Shown here: piece after piece, positions 1 through 10,719 of the stretch
How positions within the stretch are numbered: position 1 is the first letter of the stretch
How the letters are laid out: every line of letters starts with the position of its first letter
DNA from: Leptidea sinapis
Taxonomy: Eukaryota; Arthropoda; Insecta; Lepidoptera; Pieridae
Direction: 5' to 3'
NCBI RefSeq assembly: GCF_905404315.1
Contig: NC_066297.1
Coordinates: forward strand, 3,596,001 to 3,660,000
Length of the DNA: 64,000 nt
Position numbers and translations under genes: made by a program
Notes under the pieces: generated by a model
What the model was told of the DNA's origin: nothing
The model's input: the letters and a program-made list of their open reading frames with translations, nothing else
Databases searched by the model: none

Positions 1-1004
1 GGTCTACAAGGCAGTACCCGCGGTCACACGTTCACGGTACGTAAATTATAATAGCATTAGTATACGTCACCGACACCACAGCTCTGTATCTCGCATTACC
101 TGCAACGAGTCTGAATCAAAATCATTACAAATGAAACGCTCACGGAACAGCTAGACAAAACACTCCACGTCAAATGTGCACGAATACAAAGTAAAAACAC
201 GCTCTATTCCATACTAACAGGGTCGTTATTAGATTGCGAAATGTAAATCCCGTATTCATTCATAAGACGATTTGCTGGAGCGATGTTTTGAAAGCAACAA
301 CAGCGAGGTAAGACAATGGCTCTAGTTTTCGCAGAAGCTCGGACGGCGGCGTGACGCGCCGCGAACAAAACACAGTTAATTATTACTTCGGGGCCCGGTT
401 CCGAGCCGACATCTTTATTATTATTTATTGCCCTTACTTGCAGCCATTGTCAATAACACTTGTCTCTCAGCAAAACCCTCCGAGCGTTGATAATTAGACG
501 GACATATTTTGTGATAATTTGTGAGCGCTCAAACATTTTGACAACAAAGCTTAGAATCGGAACCTCACAGGACAAAATGACAAATGACTGAGCTGTCTAC
601 AACACCATCAATAAACGTAATGGCCTATTATCTAGATAAATACTTTGTTTACAATATTTTACCACATGTCCTCAATATTTGACTTTGTGATATTAATTTG
701 GCAATATGCATTACGAAAAAACAAGGAATTATTTTCTTAAATATTTTCAAAAACTTTGATCATTTAAGCATCTCGATAGACTATGACAGCTGTGGAAACG
801 TCGAAAAAAATTGAGTTTAGAACTAACCTCTATTTTTAGCAATTGACGCACACTAACACAACATGTCCTACAAATCGTGAGTCTGAGACTGACCTGTTTT
901 TTATCAGTTTTCTAACAGTTTTAATTTGTTTTAATTAATATAATATAACATTAAATTGGGATAATCGCCCATTCTATAATTATATAATATAATTATATAT
1001 ATAC
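1..1004. other. AT-rich stretch, no gene seen
   Basis: No open frame with recognisable protein similarity and no repeat shared with the rest of the window was found. A small GC-rich patch near 335-410 stands out from the AT-rich background but shows no convincing reading frame or splice signals. The right edge runs into a TA-rich run that served as target for the Tc1 element starting at 1005. Confidence 0.5.
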
Positions 1005-2726
1005 ACAGTCGTGGTCAACTAATTAGGGACATTCAAGATAGTGAAGAAAAATAACCGGTTATGTACATATAAATATAAAACCCTATTGATTTCTCAGTAA
1101 CTATTATTTGCATAGTTTGGTCCGACTATTATGCAATAAATGGCTGTAAATAAAAGATTAAATGAATAGAAAAAAGGTTTAATATCCAAGGTTAACCATG
1201 TATACAACTTAAGGTATAATTCTGTAGCTGGACATTAAATTAAGGAAAGTAAAGTAAAATGAAAAATAGAGTTAAACAAAAATTGTAATCTCCAGTATTT
1301 TAATTTCCTTAACAACTCCATTTTATTACGTGTAAAATAACCCAGTAGCGAAACCTTTGTTAGTTATTATTGCTAGACACCGATGTGGCATAGACATTAT
1401 CAGTTTCTGACATGTTTCGACAGGAATGTTTGCCCATGCCTCACAAAAAGCTTCATTAAGTTCATCTAAAAATATGGTACGATAAGTGGCAACTTTTTTC
1501 TTGATTTCGTGCCAAAGGTGCTCGATTGGGTTGAGGTCCGGGCTATTTGCTGGCCAATCTAGCACTGATACCGGCTGACTGTTATGAAACGACTTGACTG
1601 AACGGGTGAATCATGCTGGAACGTCCATATAATAGGGAGATGTTCCTCAGCGTATGGAAGCATAGTTTCCTCTAATATTGCCTTGTATTGATGTTGGTCT
1701 AAATTACCCTGAACTTTCCTCACAGGTCCCACTCTACGTCCAGAAAATGAACCCCACATTTTAATGTTTCCACCGCCATGTTTCACCTGCTTTTTTGTGA
1801 ATCTTGGATTCATTTCCGCTTTTACAGGACGCCGTACGTATTTCCTTCCATTTGAAGAAATCAAATTAACCTTGGCTTCGTCAGAGAGTATTACATGTTG
1901 CCATTGGGCGTAGGTCCAATGTAAATATTTACGTGCGAACGTCAAACGTGCATTTCTATGTTCTTTCTTCAACAACGGTACTTTGCGAGCCACTCCTTCG
2001 AACAACCCTGCTTCTATCAGATGTCGTCGAACGGTCCTCGCTGTTACAGCGAGGACGAGTGTTTGGGGCGGACGAAATTCCGCCCCAAACACTTCGTGTT
2101 TAATTAAAACAGAGCCTAAAAATGGATCTTTCTTAGCTAACCTGGTTATCATTCTATCTTCTTGCGGAGTAGTTTTTCTCGATCTTTTTTATCTGGGCAC
2201 ATTTAAAGCTGTGTTGTTGCGCCTGAAATGTTGCACTGCATTGCACACCATAGTTTTTTAAATATTCTGCTATCCCTCGGTATGACCAACCACGCTCGAC
2301 AAACTTCATGATGATTTTTCGTAGTGTTGCCTCGCAACTTTTATTTTTGCCCATTTTTCTTCAAAATAGTTCTAAAAACTTAAAATTAATAATCTTGATT
2401 GCCGCCAAAACTACCACGAAACAATAGGAGAAGAAATAAAAAAAACATTGAGATTCAGATTTTGAAAATAGAACGCAATATCTCAGTGTCCCTAATTAAA
2501 TGACCAGCCAGCATTTTTTGAACAAATAGCACTGTGATATCAGCTATACTTTAAAGAGTTTTAATGTTTAGGAAGTTGTTATTGTTTGTATAATCGGGCA
2601 CATAAATGACTAATTATACTTACATGTAAGGGATGTGAATTCTTATTTAGACTCGTTGGAAAATAAAAAATAAATTCACAATTTGGTTAAACTACAGAGT
2701 GTCCCTAATTAGTTGACCACGACTGT
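1005..2726 (-). mobile_element. Tc1-like DNA transposon, defective
   Basis: The two ends are a perfect 26-bp inverted repeat (1005-1030 and 2701-2726; inner part GTGGTCAACTAATTAGGGAC). The ends lie in TA-rich DNA: TA follows the right ACTG end, while CA precedes the left CAGT, probably a mutated TA target duplication. A second, partial copy of the terminal motif (TGTCCCTAATTAAATGACCA) lies inside the right end near 2488-2507, like the inner repeat of IR/DR-type Tc1 elements; no equivalent was seen on the left. The transposase reads on the minus strand and is broken into three frames, so the element cannot make its own enzyme. Confidence 0.93.
1326..2354 (-). pseudogene. Tc1-family transposase, frameshifted
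   Basis: Tc1 transposases bind the inverted ends and cut and paste the element with a DDE catalytic core. Three minus-strand pieces make up the gene. 2354-2154 starts with a true ATG (MGKNKSCEATLRK) and holds the first helix-turn-helix (WSYRGIAEYL). 2152-1559 holds the second DNA-binding part (ARTVRRHLIEAGL), the first catalytic Asp (HVILSDEAK), the Gly-rich segment (MWGSFSGRRVGP) and the second Asp (WTFQHDSP). 1565-1326 holds the third catalytic motif (SPDLNPIEHLW, Glu). Frame breaks lie about 2160-2220 and near 1560; at the second break residues normally joining the second Asp region to DWPANSPD are missing. A 15-bp perfect inverted repeat (2058-2093) lies in the DNA-binding part. The catalytic residues are recognisable but the reading frame is not restored anywhere. 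Confidence 0.93.
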
Positions 2727-2766
2727 ATATATTATATATGGGTAAAATAAAAGGTCAACGATTGTT

Positions 2767-3076
2767 TTTATGAAAATAAGCGACGAGACGAGCAGGACAT
2801 TCAGCTGATGGTAATTGATACGCCCTGCCTATTACAATGCAGTGCCGCTCAGGAATCTTGGAAAACTCCAAAAATTCTGAGCGGCACTACAACTGCGCTC
2901 GTCACCTTGAGACTAGATGTTAAGTGTCATTTTCCCAGTAATTTCACTAGCTACGACGCCCATCAGACCGAAACACAGTAATGCTTACTGTGTACTGCTT
3001 CATGGTATAAATAGGCGCCGTTGTGGTGCCCTTAATCTAGCCGGCATCCTGTGCAAAGGAGCCACCCATTGGTAAA
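2767..3076 (+). repeat. Family A SINE-like repeat, copy A1
   Basis: One of 14 copies in the window of a roughly 300-bp repeat (A1-A14). In the orientation listed as minus the repeat begins ACCAGTGGGAGGCTCCTTTG and ends TCGTCCCTTATTTTCAT followed by a run of A, as expected of a retroposed sequence with an A-rich 3' tail. This copy is shown in the opposite sense, so it opens with the T-run and GACGAGACGAGCAGGAC. All longer copies contain an internal inverted repeat around GCCGCTCAGGATTCTTG and AAATTCTGAGCGGC. No protein is encoded. The class (SINE or LINE 3' end) is an inference from the A tail. Confidence 0.85.
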
Positions 3077-3724
3077 CACTGGTAAAATAAATAAATCAAA
3101 TAAACACACAGGTACGCCTGTTACATTAACCAAGAACATGAATTTCAAATTACATTACAATACAATTAATTAAATACATAAGTAAATATTATCAAATATT
3201 AATCGAATAGCCAAATCCTCGGAGTCAACAAAACAAAAATATGTAAACAATCATAACCCAATTGAGCGGCAACCAACTCAGGTATGAGTATCAAAGCAAT
3301 TACCTCGGGCCATAAACATCTAAGCAACCAATTGTACAATTTATAAACGAAATGTTCCCGAAATCCGCTCGACCTGGAGCAATTTGTATCGTGACGAAGG
3401 TCTCCTTGCCAGGTGTTGCGTTACTCGCGTGTGGGAGAGCCGCGCTTGTCTGTGAGAAGGATCGCTCGCTTAGGGAAATGAGCTGATTGTAAAATTCACT
3501 TTGTTGTATCCGATTGTTGAGAGTTGAGACGCCAACAGCAGAGCCTCCAAAGGCTGGCGTGGCCTGCTCACGTCAGTGCAGATCGCTGTATTCATCTCGT
3601 TAATAGCGGTTATCACCGTTAACGCTTCATTCATATACACTGGAATCATGCACAGCACAGTATAATATGTAGCTTTTTATTTATTTTACATTGTCAGTCC
3701 TATCTAATATGTGTAAAAAAAAAA
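3077..3724. other. Stretch with no recognised gene
   Basis: Single-copy-looking, AT-rich DNA with a short GC-richer part near 3350-3480. The 62-codon minus frame (3470-3658) has no recognisable domain and no splice context that argues for coding. Confidence 0.45.
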
Positions 3725-4070
3725 TTGAAAACAAAATTTATAATCGATGCGGCCCTCGAGCGCTCTTCCAACAGAGCCAACTGTTCTAGTGACGTAAGGT
3801 TCATAAATCAAGATTTATGAATGTAAGAATGTGTTGTTCAACTCTCAGCTTTTGGCTTCAAATATTGTGTTGCAAATATTGGGGTTGAGTAGGCTATCAA
3901 CTGTAAAGTCGATCCTGTAGATGAAGCCACAACCTGAGAGTTGAACAAGACATACAAGATTTATCAACAATACGTCACTCGAACAGTAAGCTTAGTTAGA
4001 AGAGCGCTCGCACGGATCGAGAGATGTAACGGGTTCGAGTCACGCATCGTTCAAGAATTTTGTTTTCATT
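3725..4070. repeat. Family B fold-back with tRNA-like arms, copy B1
   Basis: The copy is an imperfect palindrome. The left end (TTGAAAACAAAATTTATAA) is matched by GAATTTTGTTTTCA at the right end. Just inside each end lies a tRNA-like segment: on the right 3981-4052, with an A-box-like GCTTAGTTAGAAGAGCGCTC and a B-box-like GGGTTCGAGTCAC; on the left 3744-3794 the same kind of sequence in reverse (CGAGCGCTCTTCCAACAGAG). The arms continue inward for about 135 bases (TTGTTCAACTCTCAG against CTGAGAGTTGAACAAG) around a short unpaired centre. No protein frame. B copies recur at 6659, 20927 and 27921. Confidence 0.8.
3981..4052 (+). other. tRNA-like segment of repeat B1
   Basis: It begins GAAC and ends CGTTC, which can pair like an acceptor stem, and carries A-box-like and B-box-like (GGTTCGAGTC) polymerase III promoter motifs in the expected order. 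It belongs to a repeated element and has substitutions relative to the B3 copy, so I read it as a tRNA-derived repeat head and not as a working tRNA gene. Confidence 0.6.
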
Positions 4071-4555
4071 TAAAAAAAATAACAAAATGAACATATTTAT
4101 TCCATTCCTAAATGATTTTCTTAATGATTGGTGAGAGGCTCAATAGTCTTTCATTAAACAGTGAAATACTCCCTACTTGGTCAGCTTCACAATCCCAACA
4201 TGAGTCGCAAGACACAGACTTTATTAATATATACAGTCTATATTAATATATACAGACGGAGAGATACGTGTTCAATCTGTAAATGGAAGCGAGGCCTCCA
4301 TCGAATACTATTTGTTGTTCAACTAACAGTGATCCATTGCAACATACTACAAAAGTACATCCCGTGATGGTCCTTCGAGCCGGATATTGTAAAACAAAAC
4401 GGACGGAACATACTCAATCCAAAAAATATTGTATTCTAATTCTGAGCAATATTTGTTAAAGTTAACTTCAATTCATTATGCAACCGTTCTTAGGTTCAGC
4501 ACTTTTGAATCATCAATACATTTTAAACTCAACGCTTATCGACGTTGTGGTATAT
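4071..4555. other. Stretch with no recognised gene
   Basis: AT-rich. Holds a short tandem duplication (TATTAATATATACAG twice near 4224-4256). No convincing coding frame. Confidence 0.45.
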
Positions 4556-4832
4556 TCATCAGCTGATGGTAATTGATACATCCTGCCCATTACAATACAG
4601 TGCCGGTCAGGATTCTTGAAAAACCTCAAAAACTCTGAGTGGCACTACAATTTGAGTTCGTCAACTTGACATAATATGTTAAATCTCATTTGCCCAGTAA
4701 TTTCACTACGGCGCCCTTCAGACCGAAACACAAATAATGCTAACACATTATTGATTCGCGGCAGAAAAAGGCGCCGGTGTGGTACCCATAATCAAGCCGG
4801 CATCCTGTGCAAAGGAGCCTCCCACTGGTAAA
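4556..4832 (+). repeat. Family A SINE-like repeat, copy A2
   Basis: It starts inside the element at AGCTGATGGTAATTGATAC and runs to the conserved end GCAAAGGAGCCTCCCACTGG. The T-run and GACGAGACGAG end are missing, so it is truncated on that side. Several substitutions suggest an older copy. Confidence 0.83.
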
Positions 4833-5799
4833 TCTGTTTACTTCTGACCTCGTCTAATAGAAATTCGATATTTAAACAATGGCTCACCTAATTGTTTGCT
4901 GTTGTCTAGGAAGAAGTATTATTATTCATCGCTTATTGTATGGAACCTTTCCTAATTATATGAATCGTGATATACGAGACTACACTTCGATTTCATTTGA
5001 AACAAAACGACCAATTCTCTTCTCCTCCTCTCCAACTGCTGAATTATCAAAACAACAAAATGTAGGTACTATTTAAATATTTAAGGTATGGAAATATGTC
5101 CTCTCCAGTCCAGCCATCCTATACGACGATGAAATAAAACATACAAAACATAATAATTATTACGTGAAACATCAACAAGTGAATTTAAAGTATAATGAAT
5201 TAGTGAGCTAAACCACACAACCGTTACGAAGGAAATGCAGCATTTTTACTCCCGAGCCCCAACATATTTCTTGTTGATACAAAAACTAATTCCCGTGCCC
5301 TCGACTTAATCTCTAGCTCAATCTTACATGTACCTGCCAACGTTCACAAAACCCTCCCCTAATACCGGTGCCGTTGAGACTACTTTGCTATAGCGCGGCC
5401 AGTCGGCGTCAACAAAATGTGTGTCGGAGTTTATTTGGTCGCGGTGTTGGTTTCACGTCAACGAGTATTGGAAAGCACGCCGGACTCGAATTAACAAAAC
5501 TGTTGAATTGTATCTAGTATGTAGACACGCTGACCGCACGATATATTAGTCGCCGCGGCTCTCTCTCTCTCTTTCTCTCTCTCTACTAGTGCGTCTGAAT
5601 CACTTGTTGTATAAGATTTATGTTGTTTTGCTACTTCTCATGTGATATAACACAGCTTTACAGTTGTTTACACTCTATTTTACGTTGTTGTTTAAAACTT
5701 TAAAGCGTCTCTAAAGGTGACTTGCTCGACCTCTCCCCTCCGCAAGGTCACTCTCAGTGGGTATTTTAATATAACACAGCATATCAGTAGAAGCTTGTT
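4833..5799. other. Stretch with a CT microsatellite
   Basis: No gene recognised. A CT-rich simple repeat lies at about 5559-5584. GC content rises near 5380-5480 (GCGCGGCCAGTCGGCGTC) without a convincing reading frame. Confidence 0.5.
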
Positions 5800-6130
5800 C
5801 CTAGTGAACTCCTAAACTAATGAACGGATTTTAATTGGGATTAATTACTTCATGGAGTGCAGTTTAATCCAACTTGAGAGATAGGATAGTTTCTATCGAT
5901 TTGGGACACATAATTATTTTTTATTTCAAATATTTGTTTTGTTTGTGATTTTCTATGAGAATTTATTGACGCACGGTTTGACAGTTGTGCAGTGAAACCA
6001 TTTCATTATAACAACAGGGAGAATATTTTACGAAATAATTCTTGATGTTATGAAATATTATAAACAAATTCATATTAAAAACAGTATATATTTACTATGT
6101 ACAGAACAACGTCTGTCGGGTCAGCTAGTA
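5800..6130 (-). repeat. Family C repeat, copy C1
   Basis: Read on the minus strand it starts CTAGCTGACCCGACAGACG and ends with AAAATCCGTTCATTAGTTTA. The same sequence recurs at 16795-17137, 21134-21480 and 42090-42398, and related forms at 18180 and 42833. No protein frame. The family looks like a short non-autonomous retroelement or LINE tail; that class is an inference. Confidence 0.8.
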
Positions 6131-6658
6131 GAGGTACATAAATATATTTGATGAACTTATACAAATAATTATAATACTAAACTTGATTTCACTATATTCA
6201 CGTTCAGGTCCATGTTTCAGTCGTTCTTTTATTACGATGAAATTTTAATAATGAGTCAAAATAAAGTATGGTTCATACTGAAGTATATAATATAATAAAC
6301 TATGTTAGCCTAAAAAGGAATAAATGGGATTAAGTTAAGCTACGTTGTCCAAATTTAAATTAATATTCCTCTACTGAAGGAATATTAAGAACTTATTAAC
6401 AAGACAACTCGGCCGCGCTTCTAGCTCCGTATCAAAATCAACACTTCTATATAAAAGGCGCAAGACGCTATTAAAAGTCAAAAGCTTTCAATTATATTAA
6501 TGTTCGCATGTGTAAGACCCATCTGATTGAATCAAAGTCAACAGTGAGGCAGTCAGTTAGTGATGTTTGCAGCAATGCTACACAGTACAGACAAACACAT
6601 AAGTAAACAGGTCCGTACGTACAAATCACTCAACTGCTAACCATCACATAAATTAAAT
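6131..6658. other. Stretch with a TATA-like box
   Basis: A strong TATA-box-like string, TATATAAAAGG, lies at 6448-6458, but no initiator at the proper distance and no following coding frame were seen. A TCAGT initiator-like motif occurs about 100 bases downstream, too far to pair with it. Otherwise AT-rich and unremarkable. Confidence 0.35.
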
Positions 6659-6952
6659 TTGAAAACAAAATTTATGAACAAGGGTTATCACTTAGAAAAA
6701 ATTACCAAATTGTTTAGATTTGAAAGAGCGACATCTCAAGTAAATTTACCTAATATGCAAATATTGGGGTTGAGATCAACTGTAAATTTGATCCTGTAGA
6801 TGGAGCCACTGCCTGAGAGTTGAACAAGACAAATCAAGATTTATGAAATTTATGAACGTGACGTCACTCGAACGGTTGGCTCAGTGGAGGAGCGCTCGCA
6901 CGGAACGCGAGAGGGTTCGAGTCCTTTCATCTTTCATATATTTTGTTTTCAA
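6659..6952 (+). repeat. Family B repeat with one tRNA-like end, copy B2
   Basis: It begins TTGAAAACAAAATTTATGAA and ends with the inverse (CATATATTTTGTTTTCAA). The shared inner part (GATCCTGTAGATGGAGCCAC and CTGAGAGTTGAACAAGAC) is present. Only the right side carries the tRNA-like segment, about 6870-6934 (GGCTCAGTGGAGGAGCGCTC then GGGTTCGAGTCC). Unlike B1, the left end lacks the reversed tRNA-like piece. Confidence 0.8.
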
Positions 6953-8044
6953 TCACTTCAAAAATAGCAAATTAATTAGCATCAACTGCATGCTGCGAAA
7001 TTGCGAAATTTGAAATTGAATAGTGAAAGCGCAATAATAAGTTTACCACAAAGTAAACAAAGTGCTTGCGAGTTATATAAGATTAGGTAGTTAGGTGATC
7101 TAAATTAATAGTAGAGAGCAAGTTTATGCGGCTGTAATCCCTGGCTGTCGGGGCGGGTGAAGCTGCTGCTAACTTGCAGTTTGACCTAAATTAATGAACG
7201 CGGTCCTCGCACCTCGCACTAGCTCGCTCCTAATGAAGGTACAACTGCCTCGTGCACGGCCCGTTAATGGATGGGCGCCGTTTATCTGCCGTAGCGCCAC
7301 ACCAGCCTAATGAGAGTGGTGAGCGGCAATGAAGGCTCATATCTGCTATATTGTCGTGCAAATAAGACATTGACGGCTCCGTAACAAACTGATGCAATCA
7401 CAGCAATTCGGTTCTCTTTATCACCCCACTCCATTTTAATATCGCAAAATATTGTACAATGTATTGGCGCCAAAAGGAGAAAACTCAATGAATAATCGTA
7501 TAAAAATGACAGCTTCCAAATTCAAATGTAATATTTTGTTTATTTTAAATTATAACAGTATTTATGGCCTGACTAAGTATATACGTACAGTACAAAATTG
7601 TTTCTGATAGTGTCTTTCTACCTGCATTTAAATCACAAAAATATTAAATTCGTGAGCAAGTACCATACCAACATAGCAGTTGACAACGCAGCACAGTTCC
7701 TCGGAATGTCTAATAGTATTAGCAAAATGTCGTTAACGAGAGGGCCCGTCCTCTGAGCGGTGAGCGGGTCACACTCCCGCGGGCCTCACAAAACTTTAGC
7801 AACAGTCAAGTTTCAATTGAGTTTGACGAGAAACCAACCGAATTTCTTTAGCACCCAAGATATAATATTTACCAGCTGAATCTTTAATTAATTTTATGTA
7901 ACACTTTATTCTATACTAAATATTTTTATACAATAATTCAAAATGTCTTCTAGAATAAGAAAATGTGATGAGGAACACATAAAATTCAATTAACTTCATA
8001 CCGCAGCTTGAGCTCATGAGAATCACCCAAATAAACAAACCTTT
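6953..8044. other. Stretch with no recognised gene
   Basis: Mostly AT-rich. A GC-richer block at about 7140-7310 has no long open frame with recognisable protein content; it could be regulatory or conserved non-coding DNA. The 68-codon minus frame at 7282-7488 shows no domain. Confidence 0.4.
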
Positions 8045-9075
8045 TCTCAAAGTATAGGGGAGTTTTTGGGACGAAACAAAATAGTAGAGAACAGAAAGAA
8101 TATGAGTGTTCCGGCGAAATAGAATCGGGAAACACTTAAGCCTAGTCCGAAATCAGATACGTGATCATATTTGCGTAACGCAAATACGAACCTAATTGCA
8201 GAATTTTGAAGACGCTCAAGTTTGTGTAGTTGCTCGTAAGTAAGATTTAGATAACCATTATTTGCATAGTCTAGATTAGAGAGAAGATGAGATTGAGCAA
8301 GCAAATTTTTGGTGGGAATAAATTCGGTAAAAAATTTTGAAGTCTAACCCGCAGCTGCAAAAATATTTTAAGTGACATTCTCAATTTGTTTGTTCCACGA
8401 TAACATCTAATCAATGTGTATTCCCAAGTTTTTCCAAGACTTACTGAAGGGTACAATAACGTTATTTAGGCAAATTGGAGGTAGATTCGACAAATCATCA
8501 CAAGAAATATTGGATGAATTGCCAATAACAATTGTCTGTGTATTGTCTGTATTTAAGCGAAGTCCATACAACTCACAACATTTAGTGATATCGTTAAAAT
8601 CTGCATTAAGTAAACCAATTGTTGATGCAAGATGCAATTCTCAAGTGGTGGGCGTAAATATGAAGATCATCAGCATACAGACGGTAGAGGGAATAAAGTT
8701 TTGAAGATATAGAATTAATGAAAATAGGAAAAAGGAAAAAGGAGAGGACACCACAAGCCACCTTGAGGCACGCCAACTGAACATCACAGTAGCACCAAAT
8801 AGAGTATTTGTCGTCAACTTCAACACACTCTCGACACTACTACTCTTACTACGAAGCCATACAATTACTGATGGAGATATGTTAAGAGAACTCAGCAATC
8901 CCAACAGAATATCGAAGTCAATAGAATTAAAGGCATTACTAAAATCTAGTAACGTCAGGACGTCACGATTCTTATTTTCTATTTCAAATCGTTTATCATC
9001 TGTGATTTTTATAAGCACTCTTGTAATGCTATGACCCGGTCGAAAGCCAGACTTGACGGAATCTAGGACTGAATG
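8045..9075 (-). pseudogene. CR1/Jockey-like LINE reverse transcriptase fragment
   Basis: Minus-strand pieces in several frames follow the order of a non-LTR reverse transcriptase. Near 9075-9019: KSGFRPGHSITRVLIK. In 9018-8641: the catalytic motif A region LTLLDFSNAFNSIDFD. In 8637-8407: GLRLNTDNTQTIVIGNS and WKNLGIHID. In 8304-8047: SNLDYANNGYLNLTYEQLHK then LERLQNSAIRFVF. These match the typical arrangement of CR1/Jockey-like elements of insects. Frameshifts and a degraded region where the YADD box should lie show it is dead. The N-terminal endonuclease is absent, so it is also 5'-truncated. Confidence 0.85.
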
Positions 9076-9374
9076 GCCTACAACAAATTTATGTATTTGG
9101 TATTATTTGTTGCGTACCATCGAAGTGTTCCATTTTCAAATACCGTAATTTTTTAAAAATCTGTTTTACAAATGGCCAGTCGCATCGTGGAGGAATCGTT
9201 AAGGAACGTTCTTGGAGCACTGAGTACATGACTGCGGGCTGATACTGTGCTTCACCAGAACAGACATACACCACCTGAGCAATACTATAAATAAAGATAT
9301 AACAATTATTATTCGTACTCATACGGGGACAGGAGCGCACATAATATTAAATATTGTACTGCTGAAGATTAATG
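9076..9374. other. Stretch upstream of a promoter-like region
   Basis: No gene recognised. The 83-codon minus frame (9089-9340) has no domain I can name. Confidence 0.35.
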
Positions 9375-9383
9375 ATATAAAAG
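9375..9383 (+). promoter_or_regulatory. Candidate TATA box
   Basis: TATAAAAGG fits the metazoan TATA consensus closely. About 30 bases downstream the sequence becomes GC-rich (GCAAGCGACGGAGCGCGACG) and stays so in patches to 9650, as expected for a 5' untranslated region. No transcript evidence is available, and such strings occur by chance in AT-rich DNA. Confidence 0.3.
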
Positions 9384-9542
9384 GTGGGTGAAGTTCAACA
9401 AGTGTCCAGCAAGCGACGGAGCGCGACGGTGTCGTCAGATAAACAAAGCACACAACAGCCGTTACGTGTAGTTAACGAGGCGCTCTCCAAGTTTTTGTAT
9501 AATTTTTTAGATTGTAATAAAAGCTTGTAGCGGTGTTGGGTG

Positions 9543-9668
9543 ATGGCCGCGCAGCTGTCGCCGGCTTCCGTGTCGGGTTACCGCGGCACTTGCGGGGCTG
9601 TCGTCCGCTGCCGCCTGTGCTGTGTGTCCTCCCCCTTATTTTGTTGGATTTTTCAGAACTATTAGACC
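9543..9668 (+). CDS. Candidate short GC-rich coding piece, unrecognised
   Basis: An ATG at 9543 opens a 41-codon frame beginning MAAQLSPASVSGYRGTC. Its third codon positions are mostly G or C (GCC GCG CAG CTG TCG CCG), unlike the AT-rich surroundings, and it lies about 165 bases downstream of the TATA-like box at 9375. The frame ends at TAG after a short hydrophobic stretch. No family is recognised and no clear splice donor decides an exon end. It may equally be GC-rich non-coding promoter DNA; no function is proposed. Confidence 0.2.
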
Positions 9669-9688
9669 TATGAGCTCTAAAGGTGGAG

Positions 9689-9914
9689 ACCAGTGGGAGG
9701 CTATTTCTGCCGTGAAGCAGTAATTAACATTATTATGTTTCGGTATGGAGGGCACCATAGCTAGTGAAATTATTGTACAAATGAGACTTTTTGGAAATTG
9801 GAATTTTAGGATTTTTCAAGTATCCCCAGCGGCACTGCATTGTAATGGGTGGGGCGTATCAATTGCCATCAGCTGAATGTCCTGCACGTCTCATCCCTTA
9901 TTGTCATAAAAAAA
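9689..9914 (-). repeat. Family A SINE-like repeat, copy A3
   Basis: It begins ACCAGTGGGAGGC and ends CATCCCTTATTGTCATAAAAA with the A tail. Two internal deletions remove the part after the opening motif and part of the central hairpin, making it shorter than its relatives. Confidence 0.83.
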
Positions 9915-10444
9915 GACTGACTTGTACCGTTTGTATGTAATGTATCATTCGAGGCCAATTCGACGACACAGATTGACTTATGTATCATTCGAGCTCTTGG
10001 CTCAAGTGTGCTCCATTTCTGCGCATAATGTAAGACGTAGAGGTTGTGTGTGCTTCATTAACTTTAACTACATTATTGTTATTTGAAAAAGGAGAAAACA
10101 CGATGATACGACGTGACGTGCACTTACTGCCTTGTAATGTTGTTACCTTACAAGTATTTATCTACCCGTGTGTTAATTTTAACAAAATAAAGCGTTTTCC
10201 GATGACAGAATCATCCCGCCAACACAAATAGCCCCCTTTCACGTGCATGACGCAGAGACCAGCCATCGCCTCCCTCAACCACATTTTAGGGAACGACTCG
10301 CTCTACGCCGCTGTCACAAGCAAATACATTTTAACGAGCACAAAGTAAATCTGCATAACATTATGCAATGCTCAATAAAATACCTCGGCTTACTATTTGA
10401 CCATTTTGTTTAAATTTTTATATAATATAATTACATATTAACTG
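9915..10444. other. Stretch with no recognised gene
   Basis: AT-rich, with a repeated phrase TTATGTATCATTCGAG at about 9939-9993 in two imperfect copies. No coding frame with recognisable content. Confidence 0.4.
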
Positions 10445-10665
10445 TAGGTCTCAGTGAGTCGTACATCTTTGTGCCCTTTGGTGTCGAGACACTTGGCCCG
10501 CACAAAGTACTATCTTCTCGCCTCAAAAGGGCTACTGGCAACCCAAGCGCTCGCAGCTATTTCGGCCAACGGGTCAGCCTAGCCTATCCAACGTGGAAAT
10601 GCTGCCAGTATTCTACTACGCTTCCCGTAATGATAGTTTTAATTAAACTTTTAAAACAAAACATT
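10445..10665 (+). pseudogene. 3' end of RLE-type LINE, truncated copy
   Basis: The plus strand reads YIFVPFGVETLGP, then LKRATGNPSARSYFGQRVSLA, the same C-terminal end as the 935-codon retrotransposon protein at 31971-34778. The 3' stop region (GTAATGATAGTTTTAATT) is also shared. Only the last part of the protein and a short 3' untranslated tail are present. This is the usual 5'-truncated outcome of target-primed reverse transcription, and the copy cannot be active. Confidence 0.88.
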
Positions 10666-10719
10666 TAATAAAATATAATTCACTATTACTTACCTAATAT
10701 AATATTTAGGTATAATTAA

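Noticed and set aside
6448..6458. TATA box of a gene
   Set aside because: TATATAAAAGG is a good match, but there is no initiator at the right spacing and no downstream coding frame. Kept only as a remark.
6870..6934. Possible functional tRNA gene in repeat B2
   Set aside because: The same sequence recurs in other B copies with mutations and lies at the end of a repeat; the arms do not form a clean cloverleaf.
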